A stretch of DNA of 64,000 nt from Sphingosinicella xenopeptidilytica (GTDB taxonomy: Bacteria; Pseudomonadota; Alphaproteobacteria; Sphingomonadales; Sphingomonadaceae): NCBI RefSeq assembly GCF_042676985.1, contig NZ_JBHTIK010000008.1, forward strand, positions 62,001 through 126,000, written 5' to 3'. The notes beneath the pieces were generated by a model, which saw only the letters and a program-made list of their open reading frames with translations, was not told where the DNA came from and did not search any database. This document shows, piece by piece, positions 31,304-39,655 of this stretch; the first letter of the stretch is position 1; each line of letters opens with the position of its first letter. The position numbers were made by a program, and so were the translations under genes.

Positions 31304-33604
31304 ATGTTTCTACGGCAGAATGGATATCTTTCGGCAACGGTTTCCGCGTTGGCTTTGCTGATCAGCGTGCCCGCAATCGCGCAAACCGCGGGCGGGGAGG
31401 CTGAAGAGCTGACGGGCAACGAAATCATCGTCACCGCAACCAAGCGCGAACTGCGCCTCGTCGATGTGCCGCTCAGCATCAGCGCGATCAGCGGTGGAGA
31501 CATGGAACGCCGCAACCTCACGCAGATCGCGGATTTCGCATCGCAGGTTCCCGGCTTTTCGATCCAGGCAACCGGAAACGGCGGTACGCGTCTCGTACTG
31601 CGCGGCCAGAACGCGGGCGGCTCGGGCGCATCGGTTGCCACGATGGTGGACGACATCGTTGTTTCGTCGGCCTCGTCGCTGTTCAACGGCTCCTTGCTCA
31701 CGGCCGATCTTCTGGCGTTCGATCTCGACCGCGTGGAGGTGCTGCGCGGGCCGCAGGGTACGCTCTACGGTGCTACGGCACAGGGCGGTCTCCTGCATTA
31801 CATCACCAACAAGCCCAAGCTCGGCGTGTTCGAAGCGCGCGGTCAGGCGGGCTTTGATTCCGTGCGGCATGGCGAAACCGGCTGGATCGCGCAGGGTGCT
31901 GTAAATGTGCCGCTCGGGGAGATTGCGGCACTGCGCGTCACCGGCACCTATCAGGATGCGGCGGGCTATATCGACAACCCGACCCGCGGGGAAAAAGATG
32001 TCAACGGCGGTGAGCAATACAGCCTGCGCGGGCAGCTCCAGATCGAACCGACGGACGCCCTCAGCGTGCGTCTGACGGCGGCTTTGCAGCGCGGTGACTT
32101 CGATGGCAGTGGTTCGGTCGAACTCGCCGGGGGATTGAACGCCCAGCCCTCCGCGGCGTCGAAGGTCGCCAACGGCGGCGAACCCATTTTGAACACGTAC
32201 GCGCCGGAAAGCTCACTCCGCCGCTTTGAATATTATAACGGCGTCATCAATTACGATCTGGGCGGGGTCAGCCTGTTCTCATCGACCAGCTACAGCAAAT
32301 ACAAATCCTTCTACCGCAGCGACATTTCGCATCTCCAGCTGGCGCCCGGCCTGACCGCGGCGGACTTGTTCGGTGGCGTCTACGGCGAGCCGATCGCGGT
32401 ATGGGGACGCCAGGAGGACAGCTTCACGAAATTCAACGAGGAGATCAGGCTCGCCTCGAACGCGGACGTCGATGTCGGCTTCATGCGGTTCGATTGGCAG
32501 GTCGGCGGATTCTACACCAACGAAGATATCACCTTCGACCAATATTACGACGCCGTGCAGCAAGACGACGAATCCGTCATACTGGATTTGCCGCTCCCGC
32601 TCGGCGGCAGCACGCTTCCCGCGCGATACAAGGAATATGCGGGTTTCGGTGAAGCAACACTCAAGTTCGGCGACAGCTTCGAAATTTCTGTCGGGGGTCG
32701 CTATTCGCACAACCGGCAGCGCTCGCAGGTCACGAGCGACCCGGGTCTGATCGGCAGCGGCGGGCCGGAGCCGATCGTAAATCCCGTAATTCGGACGACC
32801 GAGAACAAGTTCACATATTCGATCGCGCCGCGCTTGAAGCTGAACCGCGACATCTCGGTCTACGCACGTCTTGCGACCGGTTACCGCCCCGGCGGTCCGG
32901 TGCTGATCGTTCCCGGTGCGCCGGAAGATTTCCCGACGTTCTACAATTCGGACAACACGACCAACTACGAACTGGGCATCAAGGGATCGACTGCCGACCG
33001 CGTGTTCAATTTCGATGTCGCGATTTACCGCATCGACTGGACGGACGTACAGCTCATCACGGACTTCGTTTCCGAAACAAATGGTCAGACGTTCTCCGTT
33101 CAGGGCAACGGCGGCAGCGCGCGCAGCGAGGGGCTCGAATACACGCTGAGCGTGAACCCGGTGAAGCCGCTCACGTTCGCGGTGACGGGCGGCTACACGC
33201 GCGCGCGTCTTACCGAAGATGCGCCTGCCTTCGGCGGTCTGTCGGGTCAGCGCCTGCCCTACGTGCCGGAATTCCAGAATGCGGTTTCGATCGATTACGT
33301 TCATGAGCTTGCCGGCGGTTCAACGCTGTCCGGCGGGGTGACGTGGACGTATGTCGGTTCGCGGTACAGTGATTTTTCGACGTCGCCTGCCGTTACGAAC
33401 CATGCGCGAATTCCGGACTATAACACGCTCGATCTGCGGCTTGCCGCCCGGTTCGGACAAATCTCGGTCGAGGCGTTCGCCCGCAATCTGACCGACTCGC
33501 AGGGGCTGACGAACTATTCTAGCGGCGGTGGCGCGGGGCTCATCGGCAGGGGCACGATCATCCAGCCGCGGACGCTCGGTATGCGGCTCGGCTTCAAATA
33601 CTGA
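31304..33604 (+). CDS. TonB-dependent receptor
   Basis: 766 residues. Signal peptide (LSATVSALALLISVPAIA), TonB box EIIVTATKRE, plug with TRLVLRGQNAGGSG and RVEVLRGPQGTLYGATAQGGLLHYIT, then the barrel ending in TLGMRLGFKY with terminal aromatic. The plug motif RGPQGTLYG is of the common sphingomonad type. ATG 31304 with GGGGGAA site. Followed after nine bases by the DUF1611 gene, so they form one unit with the S12 hydrolase further down. Import of a D-amino-acid-containing ligand is inferred from the neighbours. Confidence 0.93.
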   Translation: MFLRQNGYLSATVSALALLISVPAIAQTAGGEAEELTGNEIIVTATKRELRLVDVPLSISAISGGDMERRNLTQIADFASQVPGFSIQATGNGGTRLVLRGQNAGGSGASVATMVDDIVVSSASSLFNGSLLTADLLAFDLDRVEVLRGPQGTLYGATAQGGLLHYITNKPKLGVFEARGQAGFDSVRHGETGWIAQGAVNVPLGEIAALRVTGTYQDAAGYIDNPTRGEKDVNGGEQYSLRGQLQIEPTDALSVRLTAALQRGDFDGSGSVELAGGLNAQPSAASKVANGGEPILNTYAPESSLRRFEYYNGVINYDLGGVSLFSSTSYSKYKSFYRSDISHLQLAPGLTAADLFGGVYGEPIAVWGRQEDSFTKFNEEIRLASNADVDVGFMRFDWQVGGFYTNEDITFDQYYDAVQQDDESVILDLPLPLGGSTLPARYKEYAGFGEATLKFGDSFEISVGGRYSHNRQRSQVTSDPGLIGSGGPEPIVNPVIRTTENKFTYSIAPRLKLNRDISVYARLATGYRPGGPVLIVPGAPEDFPTFYNSDNTTNYELGIKGSTADRVFNFDVAIYRIDWTDVQLITDFVSETNGQTFSVQGNGGSARSEGLEYTLSVNPVKPLTFAVTGGYTRARLTEDAPAFGGLSGQRLPYVPEFQNAVSIDYVHELAGGSTLSGGVTWTYVGSRYSDFSTSPAVTNHARIPDYNTLDLRLAARFGQISVEAFARNLTDSQGLTNYSSGGGAGLIGRGTIIQPRTLGMRLGFKY

Positions 33605-33612
33605 CGCCATAC

Positions 33613-34647
33613 GTGACCAATATCGCAAAACCCTATCTGGTGTTTCTGGCGGACGCCGAAAATCCGACGCTCGCCAAGACGGCGCTCGGGGTGCGGGACT
33701 GGGCGCGCAAGGATTGCGCCGGCCAGTTGCGGCTGACGCCGTCGACGCTCGATATCGGTCTCCCCGACCTGACGCCTTCGGAAGCGGCCGCGCGCGGTGC
33801 GCGGTCGCTTCTGATCGGGGTCGCGCCGGTCGGCGGGCAATTGCCGGCGGCATGGCAAGGCGTTCTGCTCGAAGCGCTTGAGGCGGGGCTGGATATCGTC
33901 AGCGGGCTTCACGTGCGGCTGGAAACATTTCCGGCCCTCGCCGAAGCCGCGGCCCGGCTGGGTCGCACGCTGCACAACGTACGTCACAGCAAGATCGCGT
34001 TTCCGATTGCGACTGGCCGAAAACGCACCGGCAGGCGCGCGCTGATGGTCGGCACGGATTGCGCGCTTGGGAAGAAATACACCGCGCTGGCCTTGACGCA
34101 GGCGATGCGCGCCCAGGGAATCGACGCCACCTTCCGCGCGACCGGACAGACCGGCATCATGATTTCGGGCAGCGGCATTGCGATCGATGCCGTCGTCGCG
34201 GATTTCATCGCCGGCGCGGCCGAAACCCTCTCTCCCGACGCCGCGCCCGATCATTGGGACGTGATCGAGGGGCAGGGCGCCCTGTTCCACCCGGCCTATG
34301 CGGGCGTAACGCTCGGGCTGCTGCACGGCAGCCAGCCGGATGCGCTGGTGCTGTGCCACGATCCGGTCCGCACCGTGACGAGCTTTTTTCCGGATTATCC
34401 GCTGCCCACGATCGAGGCCGCGATCACGGCCTACCTGCCGCACGCGCAGCGCACGAATCCCGCCGCGCGGTTCGTCGGCATCAGCCTCAATACGTCGGCG
34501 CTCGATGAAGATGCGGCACGGCGCGCGATCGAAAACGCGGGCGCGCGCACCGGTCTTCCCGCCTTCGATCCGCTGCGCTTCGGTATCGCGGCGGTTGTTG
34601 ATGAAATGCTTGCTGGGACGCTTGAGGCCGCATTCGCGGCAGTATGA
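33613..34647 (+). CDS. DUF1611 protein, DgcN-type D-glutamate N-acetyltransferase family
   Basis: 344 residues, cytoplasmic. The N-terminal half has DIVSGLHVRLE; the C-terminal half is P-loop-like with LMVGTDCALGKKYTALAL and VIEGQGALFHPAYAGVTLGLLHGSQPDALVLCHDP, the DUF1611 core. A member of this family, DgcN, was shown to acetylate D-glutamate ahead of racemisation by DgcA. No dgcA-like (enolase superfamily) gene is in the window. GTG start at 33613, nine bases after the receptor stop. The neighbouring D-amino-acid hydrolases fit a role in D-amino acid turnover, but acetylation of D-Glu itself is inference from family. Confidence 0.82.
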   Translation: MTNIAKPYLVFLADAENPTLAKTALGVRDWARKDCAGQLRLTPSTLDIGLPDLTPSEAAARGARSLLIGVAPVGGQLPAAWQGVLLEALEAGLDIVSGLHVRLETFPALAEAAARLGRTLHNVRHSKIAFPIATGRKRTGRRALMVGTDCALGKKYTALALTQAMRAQGIDATFRATGQTGIMISGSGIAIDAVVADFIAGAAETLSPDAAPDHWDVIEGQGALFHPAYAGVTLGLLHGSQPDALVLCHDPVRTVTSFFPDYPLPTIEAAITAYLPHAQRTNPAARFVGISLNTSALDEDAARRAIENAGARTGLPAFDPLRFGIAAVVDEMLAGTLEAAFAAV

Positions 34648-34672
34648 CCAAACGCAATTTGAAAGGTAAGAT

Positions 34673-35824
34673 ATGACCCTGTCCAGGAGAACGCTTGCAG
34701 CCGGTGCAGCGATCAGCGTGCTGTTTTGCGGGAGTGCATTCGCAGCGGACACCAGCGCAGTCGCGGCCGCCATCGACAAGGCGGTGCAGGATGCCATTGC
34801 CGCCGGCGAAAGCCCGGGTCTTCAGGTCGCCGTCTACAAGGATGGTGCGCCCGTTCTCGTGAAGAGCTACGGTTCCGCCAATCTCGAGCTGAACGTGCCG
34901 GTGAACAACGACAGCATTTTCCGCATCGGGTCGGTCACCAAGCAATTCACGGCCGCGGCGCTTCTGAAGCTCGAGGAGGAAGGCAAGCTCTCGCTCGACG
35001 ACAAGCTTTCGAAATATTATCCGGATTTCCCGCGCGCCGCTGACGTGACGCTGAAGCAGATGCTGCATCACACCTCCGGCATCCACAGCTACACCGACGA
35101 TCCGAGTTTCCTTCAGGAAGCCGGGCTGAAGCGCACGACGGACGAATGGGTCGCGCATTTCGCGAAGATGCCCAAGATGCAGGATTTCGAGCCGGGCACG
35201 GGCTGGCACTACAGCAACACAGCCTATTTCATCCTCGGTGGCGTGATCGAAAAGGCGGAAGGAAAGCCGCTTGGAACTGCGCTCCAGGATCGTTTCTTCG
35301 GCCCGCTCGGGCTGACGCATACGGCGCTTGACGATGAAAGCATAATCTTGCCGGGCCGCGTGGCAGGCTATGACGGGACCGGGCCCAATCAGTTCAAGAA
35401 TGCGGCGTTCATTTCGATGACCGTGCCGGGCGCGGCGGGCGCCATGCGTTCGTCGGCAAACGACCTTGCGCGCTGGAACGCCGCGCTGTTCGGCGGCAAG
35501 ATTCTGAAGCCCGCATCGTTCAAGGCGATGATCGCGCCGGGCAAGCTGAACAACGGGCAGAACAGCGGGTCGGCCGTTGCCGATCGGCCTGCCGACATGC
35601 CCCCGTTCGAATACGGCTATGCACTGTTCATCGGCGACGTCGACGGGCATCAGCGCATTGGCCACGGCGGCGGCATCTTCGGCTTCAATTCCTCGCTGAA
35701 CGAATTCCCGAAGGATCGCCTCACCGTTTCCGTGATCGCGAACGGCATCGGCAAGGATGTCGGCGCGGGCAAGATCGCGGACCGGATCGAACGCATCGCG
35801 CTCGGGCTGCCGCCCAAGAAGTAA
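34673..35824 (+). CDS. S12 family serine hydrolase (D-aminopeptidase/esterase type)
   Basis: 383 residues, exported (Tat-like RR in MTLSRRTLAAGAAISVLFCG, cut near AFA). The SxxK motif is S87-x-x-K90 (GSVTK), YxN is Y180-S-N, HTSG is at LHHTSGI, and the third motif is GHGGGIFGFNS, so H-x-G replaces K-T-G. This pattern fits peptidases and esterases of the family including D-aminopeptidases, not true beta-lactamases. Paralogue of the 14532 gene, lacking its C-terminal domain. It follows the DUF1611 gene by 25 bases and has an AAAGGTAAG site. It could split peptide bonds beside D-residues. Confidence 0.85.
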   Translation: MTLSRRTLAAGAAISVLFCGSAFAADTSAVAAAIDKAVQDAIAAGESPGLQVAVYKDGAPVLVKSYGSANLELNVPVNNDSIFRIGSVTKQFTAAALLKLEEEGKLSLDDKLSKYYPDFPRAADVTLKQMLHHTSGIHSYTDDPSFLQEAGLKRTTDEWVAHFAKMPKMQDFEPGTGWHYSNTAYFILGGVIEKAEGKPLGTALQDRFFGPLGLTHTALDDESIILPGRVAGYDGTGPNQFKNAAFISMTVPGAAGAMRSSANDLARWNAALFGGKILKPASFKAMIAPGKLNNGQNSGSAVADRPADMPPFEYGYALFIGDVDGHQRIGHGGGIFGFNSSLNEFPKDRLTVSVIANGIGKDVGAGKIADRIERIALGLPPKK

Positions 35825-35891
35825 TTCCCCCGGCGCGGCAACGCGTGACGGACTGGCGGGCTGGAATGACTTCCGGCCCGCCAATTTCGTT

Positions 35892-36554
35892 TCAGGGCGC
35901 TATCCGGATTTGCGCGGCCAGAGTCGTGTGGCACGCCGGCGCGTAGGCAATATCGAGGCCGAGGGCGCGTTCGAATTCCGTGATCGCAGCAAGGTCTGCG
36001 TGCGGGTCGCCGTCGATGCTGATGGCCGCGTGTGCGAGGACACCGAGCCAGCCGCCTCTCTTTCGAACGAGGCAGGCCGTCCCCGCGATTTTTTGCCCAC
36101 CCGAGACGATGTTGAAACGCCCATCGCAATAGCTGCCCGCGACGCTGCCCGTTTCCGCAGCGACGCCGACAGCGGCGAAACCGGCGATCAGGCGGCGCGT
36201 GAAGCGCTCGAAGCGGGACGTGATGTCGATCGCATCGGCTGGCCCAACGTCATGCACGCTGAAATTCAATATACCCGGCCTGTGAACCACCGTCGTGCCG
36301 CCGCTTGCGCGAACGAAAACGGGCCAGCCGCGCGCCCCGCTGGCGGCCGCAGCCTCGGCGAAGCTTTCCATGCAGGCGAACCGCCGCGTCGTGACGAGAC
36401 AGCGGTTGTTCGTCCAGAGCCGCACGCGTTCGGCTGCACGCCCTTCGCCGAGCAGCGCATCGAGCCGCCGCTCATCCTCCACGATCGCTGCCTCGCCGCG
36501 CCCGCGCGCAATGGGTGTATTGGGCGCAAGCGCATGGGCAAGGGCGTCGAGCAA
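35892..36554 (-). CDS. Lipoate-protein ligase A-like protein
   Basis: About 220 residues. Degenerate LplA core: VRLWTNNRCLVTTRR, FVRASGGTTVVHRPGILNF (for the usual RRxSGGGxVxHDxGNxN) and FNIVSGGQKIAGTA with the lysine of the GxKIxG motif. Expected to attach lipoate or octanoate to a lipoyl domain; the obvious target is the 76-residue domain encoded just upstream. The start is uncertain: TTG 36554 sits six bases after the lipoyl gene stop without a clear ribosome site; the frame is open further upstream but overlaps that gene. The usual C-terminal accessory domain is absent. Confidence 0.75.
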   Translation of the reverse strand: MLDALAHALAPNTPIARGRGEAAIVEDERRLDALLGEGRAAERVRLWTNNRCLVTTRRFACMESFAEAAAASGARGWPVFVRASGGTTVVHRPGILNFSVHDVGPADAIDITSRFERFTRRLIAGFAAVGVAAETGSVAGSYCDGRFNIVSGGQKIAGTACLVRKRGGWLGVLAHAAISIDGDPHADLAAITEFERALGLDIAYAPACHTTLAAQIRIAP

Positions 36555-36559
36555 GGGGT

Positions 36560-36790
36560 TCAGCCGATGCGGCCGACGATCTCTCCCGCTGTAACGGGGG
36601 TTTCGGCGGCAATATCGATATGGAGGATGCCGGAGGCCGGCGCGGTTAGCTCGAAGCTCGACTTCTCCACCATGATCTCGGCGATGACGGACCCTTCGGA
36701 AACGGCATCGCCATCGGCATAAAGCCATGCCGAAATGGCGGCCTCGTCGCCCTCGTTCCAAAGGCCGGCGGGAACGGTGATATCGGTCAT
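36560..36790 (-). CDS. Free-standing lipoyl (biotinyl/lipoyl-attachment) domain protein
   Basis: 76 residues forming one complete lipoyl domain and nothing else. Attachment lysine K43 in AEIMVEKSSFELTAPASG. In 2-oxoacid dehydrogenases this domain normally starts a much longer E2 with an acyltransferase domain; here that domain is missing and the gene stops cleanly. It starts at ATG 36790, four bases inside the gap after E1 beta, and is followed by a lipoate-ligase-like gene. It may act as a swinging arm for E1 with a distant acyltransferase, or pass electrons or acyl groups in an H-protein-like way. Confidence 0.85.
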   Translation of the reverse strand: MTDITVPAGLWNEGDEAAISAWLYADGDAVSEGSVIAEIMVEKSSFELTAPASGILHIDIAAETPVTAGEIVGRIG

Positions 36791-36794
36791 CGGA

Positions 36795-37832
36795 TCAGGG
36801 CTCCAGAATGGTGAGTGCCGCGACCGCGACCTTGTCGGCATCGGGCAGCACGAAATGTTCCATCACCGGCGTGAACGGCACGGGGATATCGGGATGCGCG
36901 ATGCGGCGCGGGGCGGCGCGAAGCGGAATTCCGGCCTCGCAGACGCTGGCGATGATCTCCGCGCCGACGCCGTAGCTCATATAGTCGTCATCCACCGCGA
37001 GCAGCCGCCCGGTCTTCCGCACGGAGGCCCGTACGGTTTCGCGGTCGAGCGGCGCGATGCTGCGCAGATCGATGACCTCTGCCGAATGGCCCTGCTTTTC
37101 GAGCCGTGCGGCCGCGTCGAGCGCGTGATGCACGCTGAGCCCGAGCCCGACGAGCGTGATGTCTGCGCCCTCGCGCACGATGGCCGCCTTGCCGAGCGGC
37201 ACGACATAATCGCCCTCGGGCGCATCGGTGATCGAACGCTGTACGGTGCCGAGCCAGCCCATGCCCTGCAGCGCCTTGTGATACATGAAGATCACTGGGT
37301 TCGGATCGCGGATCGCGGCGAGCATCAGCCCCTTCGCGTCGTGCGCGTTCGAAGGGATGACGACCTTCAGGCCGGGCAGGTGTCCGAAGGTGGCGTAGAG
37401 CGTCTGGCTGTGCTGCCCGGCGTCACCATAGCCGCCGCCGACACTCGTCATCAGCACCATCGGGCACGTCACCTGTCCGCCTGAAAAATAGCTCTGTTTC
37501 GCCGCGAGATTGTAGATCGCGTCCATGCACACGCCGAAGAAATCGACGAACATCAATTCGACGATCGGCCGCATTCCGGAAGCTGCGAGGCCGACGGCAG
37601 CGCCGATGAACGCGGTTTCCGAAATCGGCGTATCGCGCACGCGCTCCGCGCCGAACTTGTCGAGGAGGCCGGTCGTTGTGCCGAACACGCCGCCGAGCTT
37701 GCCGATATCCTCGCCCATCACGAGAACGGTGGGGTCGCGCTCCATCTCCTGGCCGATCGCTTCGGAAATGGCGCGCGCGATGGTGAGGCGCCGCGCGGGG
37801 CGCGGGGCCGTGATGGTTTCAAGCGAAGACAT
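36795..37832 (-). CDS. Thiamine-dependent dehydrogenase E1 beta (acetoin/2-oxoacid type)
   Basis: 345 residues. Transketolase pyrimidine domain (LTIARAISEAIGQEMERDPTV, MGEDIGKLGGVFGTT, DTPISETAFIGAAVGLAASGMRPIVELMFVDF) and C-terminal domain (DLRSIAPLDRETV, GRLLAVDDDYMSYGVGAEI). Pairs with E1 alpha to decarboxylate or cleave a 2-oxo or hydroxyketone substrate and acylate lipoate. Sequence style is closer to acetoin dehydrogenase than to the branched-chain enzyme at 9645. ATG 37832 overlaps the E1 alpha end by 14 bases. Confidence 0.9.
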   Translation of the reverse strand: MSSLETITAPRPARRLTIARAISEAIGQEMERDPTVLVMGEDIGKLGGVFGTTTGLLDKFGAERVRDTPISETAFIGAAVGLAASGMRPIVELMFVDFFGVCMDAIYNLAAKQSYFSGGQVTCPMVLMTSVGGGYGDAGQHSQTLYATFGHLPGLKVVIPSNAHDAKGLMLAAIRDPNPVIFMYHKALQGMGWLGTVQRSITDAPEGDYVVPLGKAAIVREGADITLVGLGLSVHHALDAAARLEKQGHSAEVIDLRSIAPLDRETVRASVRKTGRLLAVDDDYMSYGVGAEIIASVCEAGIPLRAAPRRIAHPDIPVPFTPVMEHFVLPDADKVAVAALTILEP

Positions 37833-38799
37833 GGTCGAACGCTTCCTCCGGCTGGGGATAGGCGGCGGCACGCGCGGCGGCGAACGCAGCATCGACAACA
37901 GCGCGCGCATCGGTCTCTGCCGTGTCGAGATCGGCGGCATCGAAGCCGTCGGCGAGCAGGCGGTCGCGATAGGCGGGGATCGGGTCGGCGGCCTTCAGGC
38001 GCTCGACCTCGCCCGCCGGGCGATAGGCTTCGGCGTCGCCCATGAAGTGGCCTTCGAGGCGGCAGGTCTCGATCTCGATCAGCGACGGACCCTCGCCGCG
38101 CCGGGCGCGGGCGATCGCCTCTCCGGCGAGCGCGTAGATCGCATCGGGATCGTTTCCGGGAATGAAGTGCCCGGGCATCGCATAGGCGGCGGCGCGGTCC
38201 GCATTGCGCGCGACCGCCGTGCAATCGCGTTTCGCCACGGAGATGCCATAGGCATTGTCTTCGATCACGAAGATGGCGGGCACCTTCCAGACCGAAGCGA
38301 GATTGAGCGCTTCGTGGAACGCGCCCTGGTTGGCGGCGCCTTCGCCGAGGAAGGCGACCGCGACGTGATCCTCGCCGCGCAGCTTGCTCGCGAGCGCGGC
38401 GCCGACCGCGGGGCCGAGCCCCTGCGCGATAATGCCAGAGCAGGCGAAATTCACGCGCGCGTCGAACAGGTGCATGTGCCCGCCCCGTCCCCCGGAAAGG
38501 CCCGTCGCCTTGCCGAAAATCTCCGCCGCCATCGCATCGAGGTTCACGCCCTTGGCGATGGCGACATGGTGCGGGCGATGCGTCGCCGTCACCGTGTCGC
38601 CGGGGCGCAGGTGCGCGCAGACGCCCACAGCGCACGGCTCCTGCCCGTCCGACAGGTGCATCTCGCCGGGAAGCGGTCCCTTCGCCATGTTGAACACCGG
38701 CGTCTTGCCTTCGAAATAGGCGGGTTTGATGAGCGCTTCGAAATGGCGGCTCTTCACCATCGCCCCGTACATCCAGAGCCGGTCGCTGCGGTTGCTCAT
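37819..38799 (-). CDS. Thiamine-dependent dehydrogenase E1 alpha (acetoin/2-oxoacid type)
   Basis: 326 residues. The motif FLGEGAANQGAFHEALNLASVW binds thiamine diphosphate; GKATGLSGGRGGHMHLFD and THRPHHVAIAKGVNLDAM resemble AcoA-type E1 alpha. The N-terminus lacks the long extension of BkdA1. ATG 38799 overlaps the SDR stop by four bases. With the beta subunit, the single lipoyl domain and the ligase this makes a reduced dehydrogenase complex. Substrate unknown; acetoin-like diols or ketones are suggested by the family and the neighbouring SDR. Confidence 0.9.
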   Translation of the reverse strand: MSNRSDRLWMYGAMVKSRHFEALIKPAYFEGKTPVFNMAKGPLPGEMHLSDGQEPCAVGVCAHLRPGDTVTATHRPHHVAIAKGVNLDAMAAEIFGKATGLSGGRGGHMHLFDARVNFACSGIIAQGLGPAVGAALASKLRGEDHVAVAFLGEGAANQGAFHEALNLASVWKVPAIFVIEDNAYGISVAKRDCTAVARNADRAAAYAMPGHFIPGNDPDAIYALAGEAIARARRGEGPSLIEIETCRLEGHFMGDAEAYRPAGEVERLKAADPIPAYRDRLLADGFDAADLDTAETDARAVVDAAFAAARAAAYPQPEEAFDHVFA

Positions 38800-39578
38800 C
38801 GCGCCACCCAGCCGCCGTCGATGACGAGCTCGATACCGGTGACGAAGCGGGCTTCGTCGCTGGCGAGATAGACCGCGCCCATCGCGATATCCTCCGGCAG
38901 CCCCACGGCGTTCAGCGGGCAGAGCGCGGCGACCGCCGCCCACGGATCGTCCGCCGGGATCGATCCTTCGCGCACCCAGCCTTCCACGGCCATTTCCAGC
39001 ATCGGCGTACGGATGCAGCCGGGGTGGACCGAATTGCAGCGGATCGGCAGCCGGTGCGCGGCCCATTCGATCGCGAGGCTTTTCGTCATGTGCCGGACGG
39101 CGCCTTTGGACGTATTGTAGGCGAGCTGGTCAGGGTAGCCGACGAGACCGGCGATCGAGGACACGTTGATGACGCTCGCCGGATGGCCCGCGCTGCCGCC
39201 CTTCGCGAGTAGCGCCTGAAAGGTGCGGCAGCCGAGGAAGAGCCCGTCGACGTTCACCGCCATCAGCCCGCGCCAGTCGGCAAGGCTGTGCTCGGTCATC
39301 GGCTTCACGAGTTCGACGCCCGCGTTGTTCACGAGGATGGAAAGCTTGCCGTGCGCGGCATCGATGTGCGCGGCCGCCTTCGCCCAGTCGGCCTCGCTCG
39401 TCACGTCGAGCGCGAGCGGCTCCGCGCCGATTTCGGCGGCGAGCGCCTCGACGCCCGCGACATTGCGATCGGCGGCGATCACCGCTGCGCCTTCGCGTGC
39501 CATCGCCCGCGCGATCCCTGCGCCGATTCCCTGCGCCGCGCCCGTCACCAGCGCGATCTTGCCTTGCAACCTGCCCAT
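38796..39578 (-). CDS. Short-chain dehydrogenase/reductase
   Basis: 260 residues, classical SDR: TGAAQGIGAGIA cofactor loop, NNAG at about residue 86, catalytic serine in INVSSIAG and the YxxxK in LAYNTSKGAV. The D in AADRNVAGVE after strand 2 favours NAD(H). Ends in VIDGGWVAR. First gene of the five-gene minus-strand operon with E1 alpha, E1 beta, lipoyl protein and ligase; ATG 39578 has GGGGAGG. It probably oxidises a hydroxyl group to the ketone handled by the later enzymes. Confidence 0.92.
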   Translation of the reverse strand: MGRLQGKIALVTGAAQGIGAGIARAMAREGAAVIAADRNVAGVEALAAEIGAEPLALDVTSEADWAKAAAHIDAAHGKLSILVNNAGVELVKPMTEHSLADWRGLMAVNVDGLFLGCRTFQALLAKGGSAGHPASVINVSSIAGLVGYPDQLAYNTSKGAVRHMTKSLAIEWAAHRLPIRCNSVHPGCIRTPMLEMAVEGWVREGSIPADDPWAAVAALCPLNAVGLPEDIAMGAVYLASDEARFVTGIELVIDGGWVAR

Positions 39579-39655
39579 AAGCCTCCCCTCCGCACGTCTT
39601 TTGTGAAAAAGACCTACGGGAGCGGGGCTGTCGTGGCTTGCGCCAGAACGGCGGC

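Noticed and set aside
30294..31337. Extension of the second deacylase frame upstream to 31337 (889 codons in total)
   Set aside because: It crosses the XRE-cupin gene and two operators; the signal peptide and ribosome site at 30293 define the real start.
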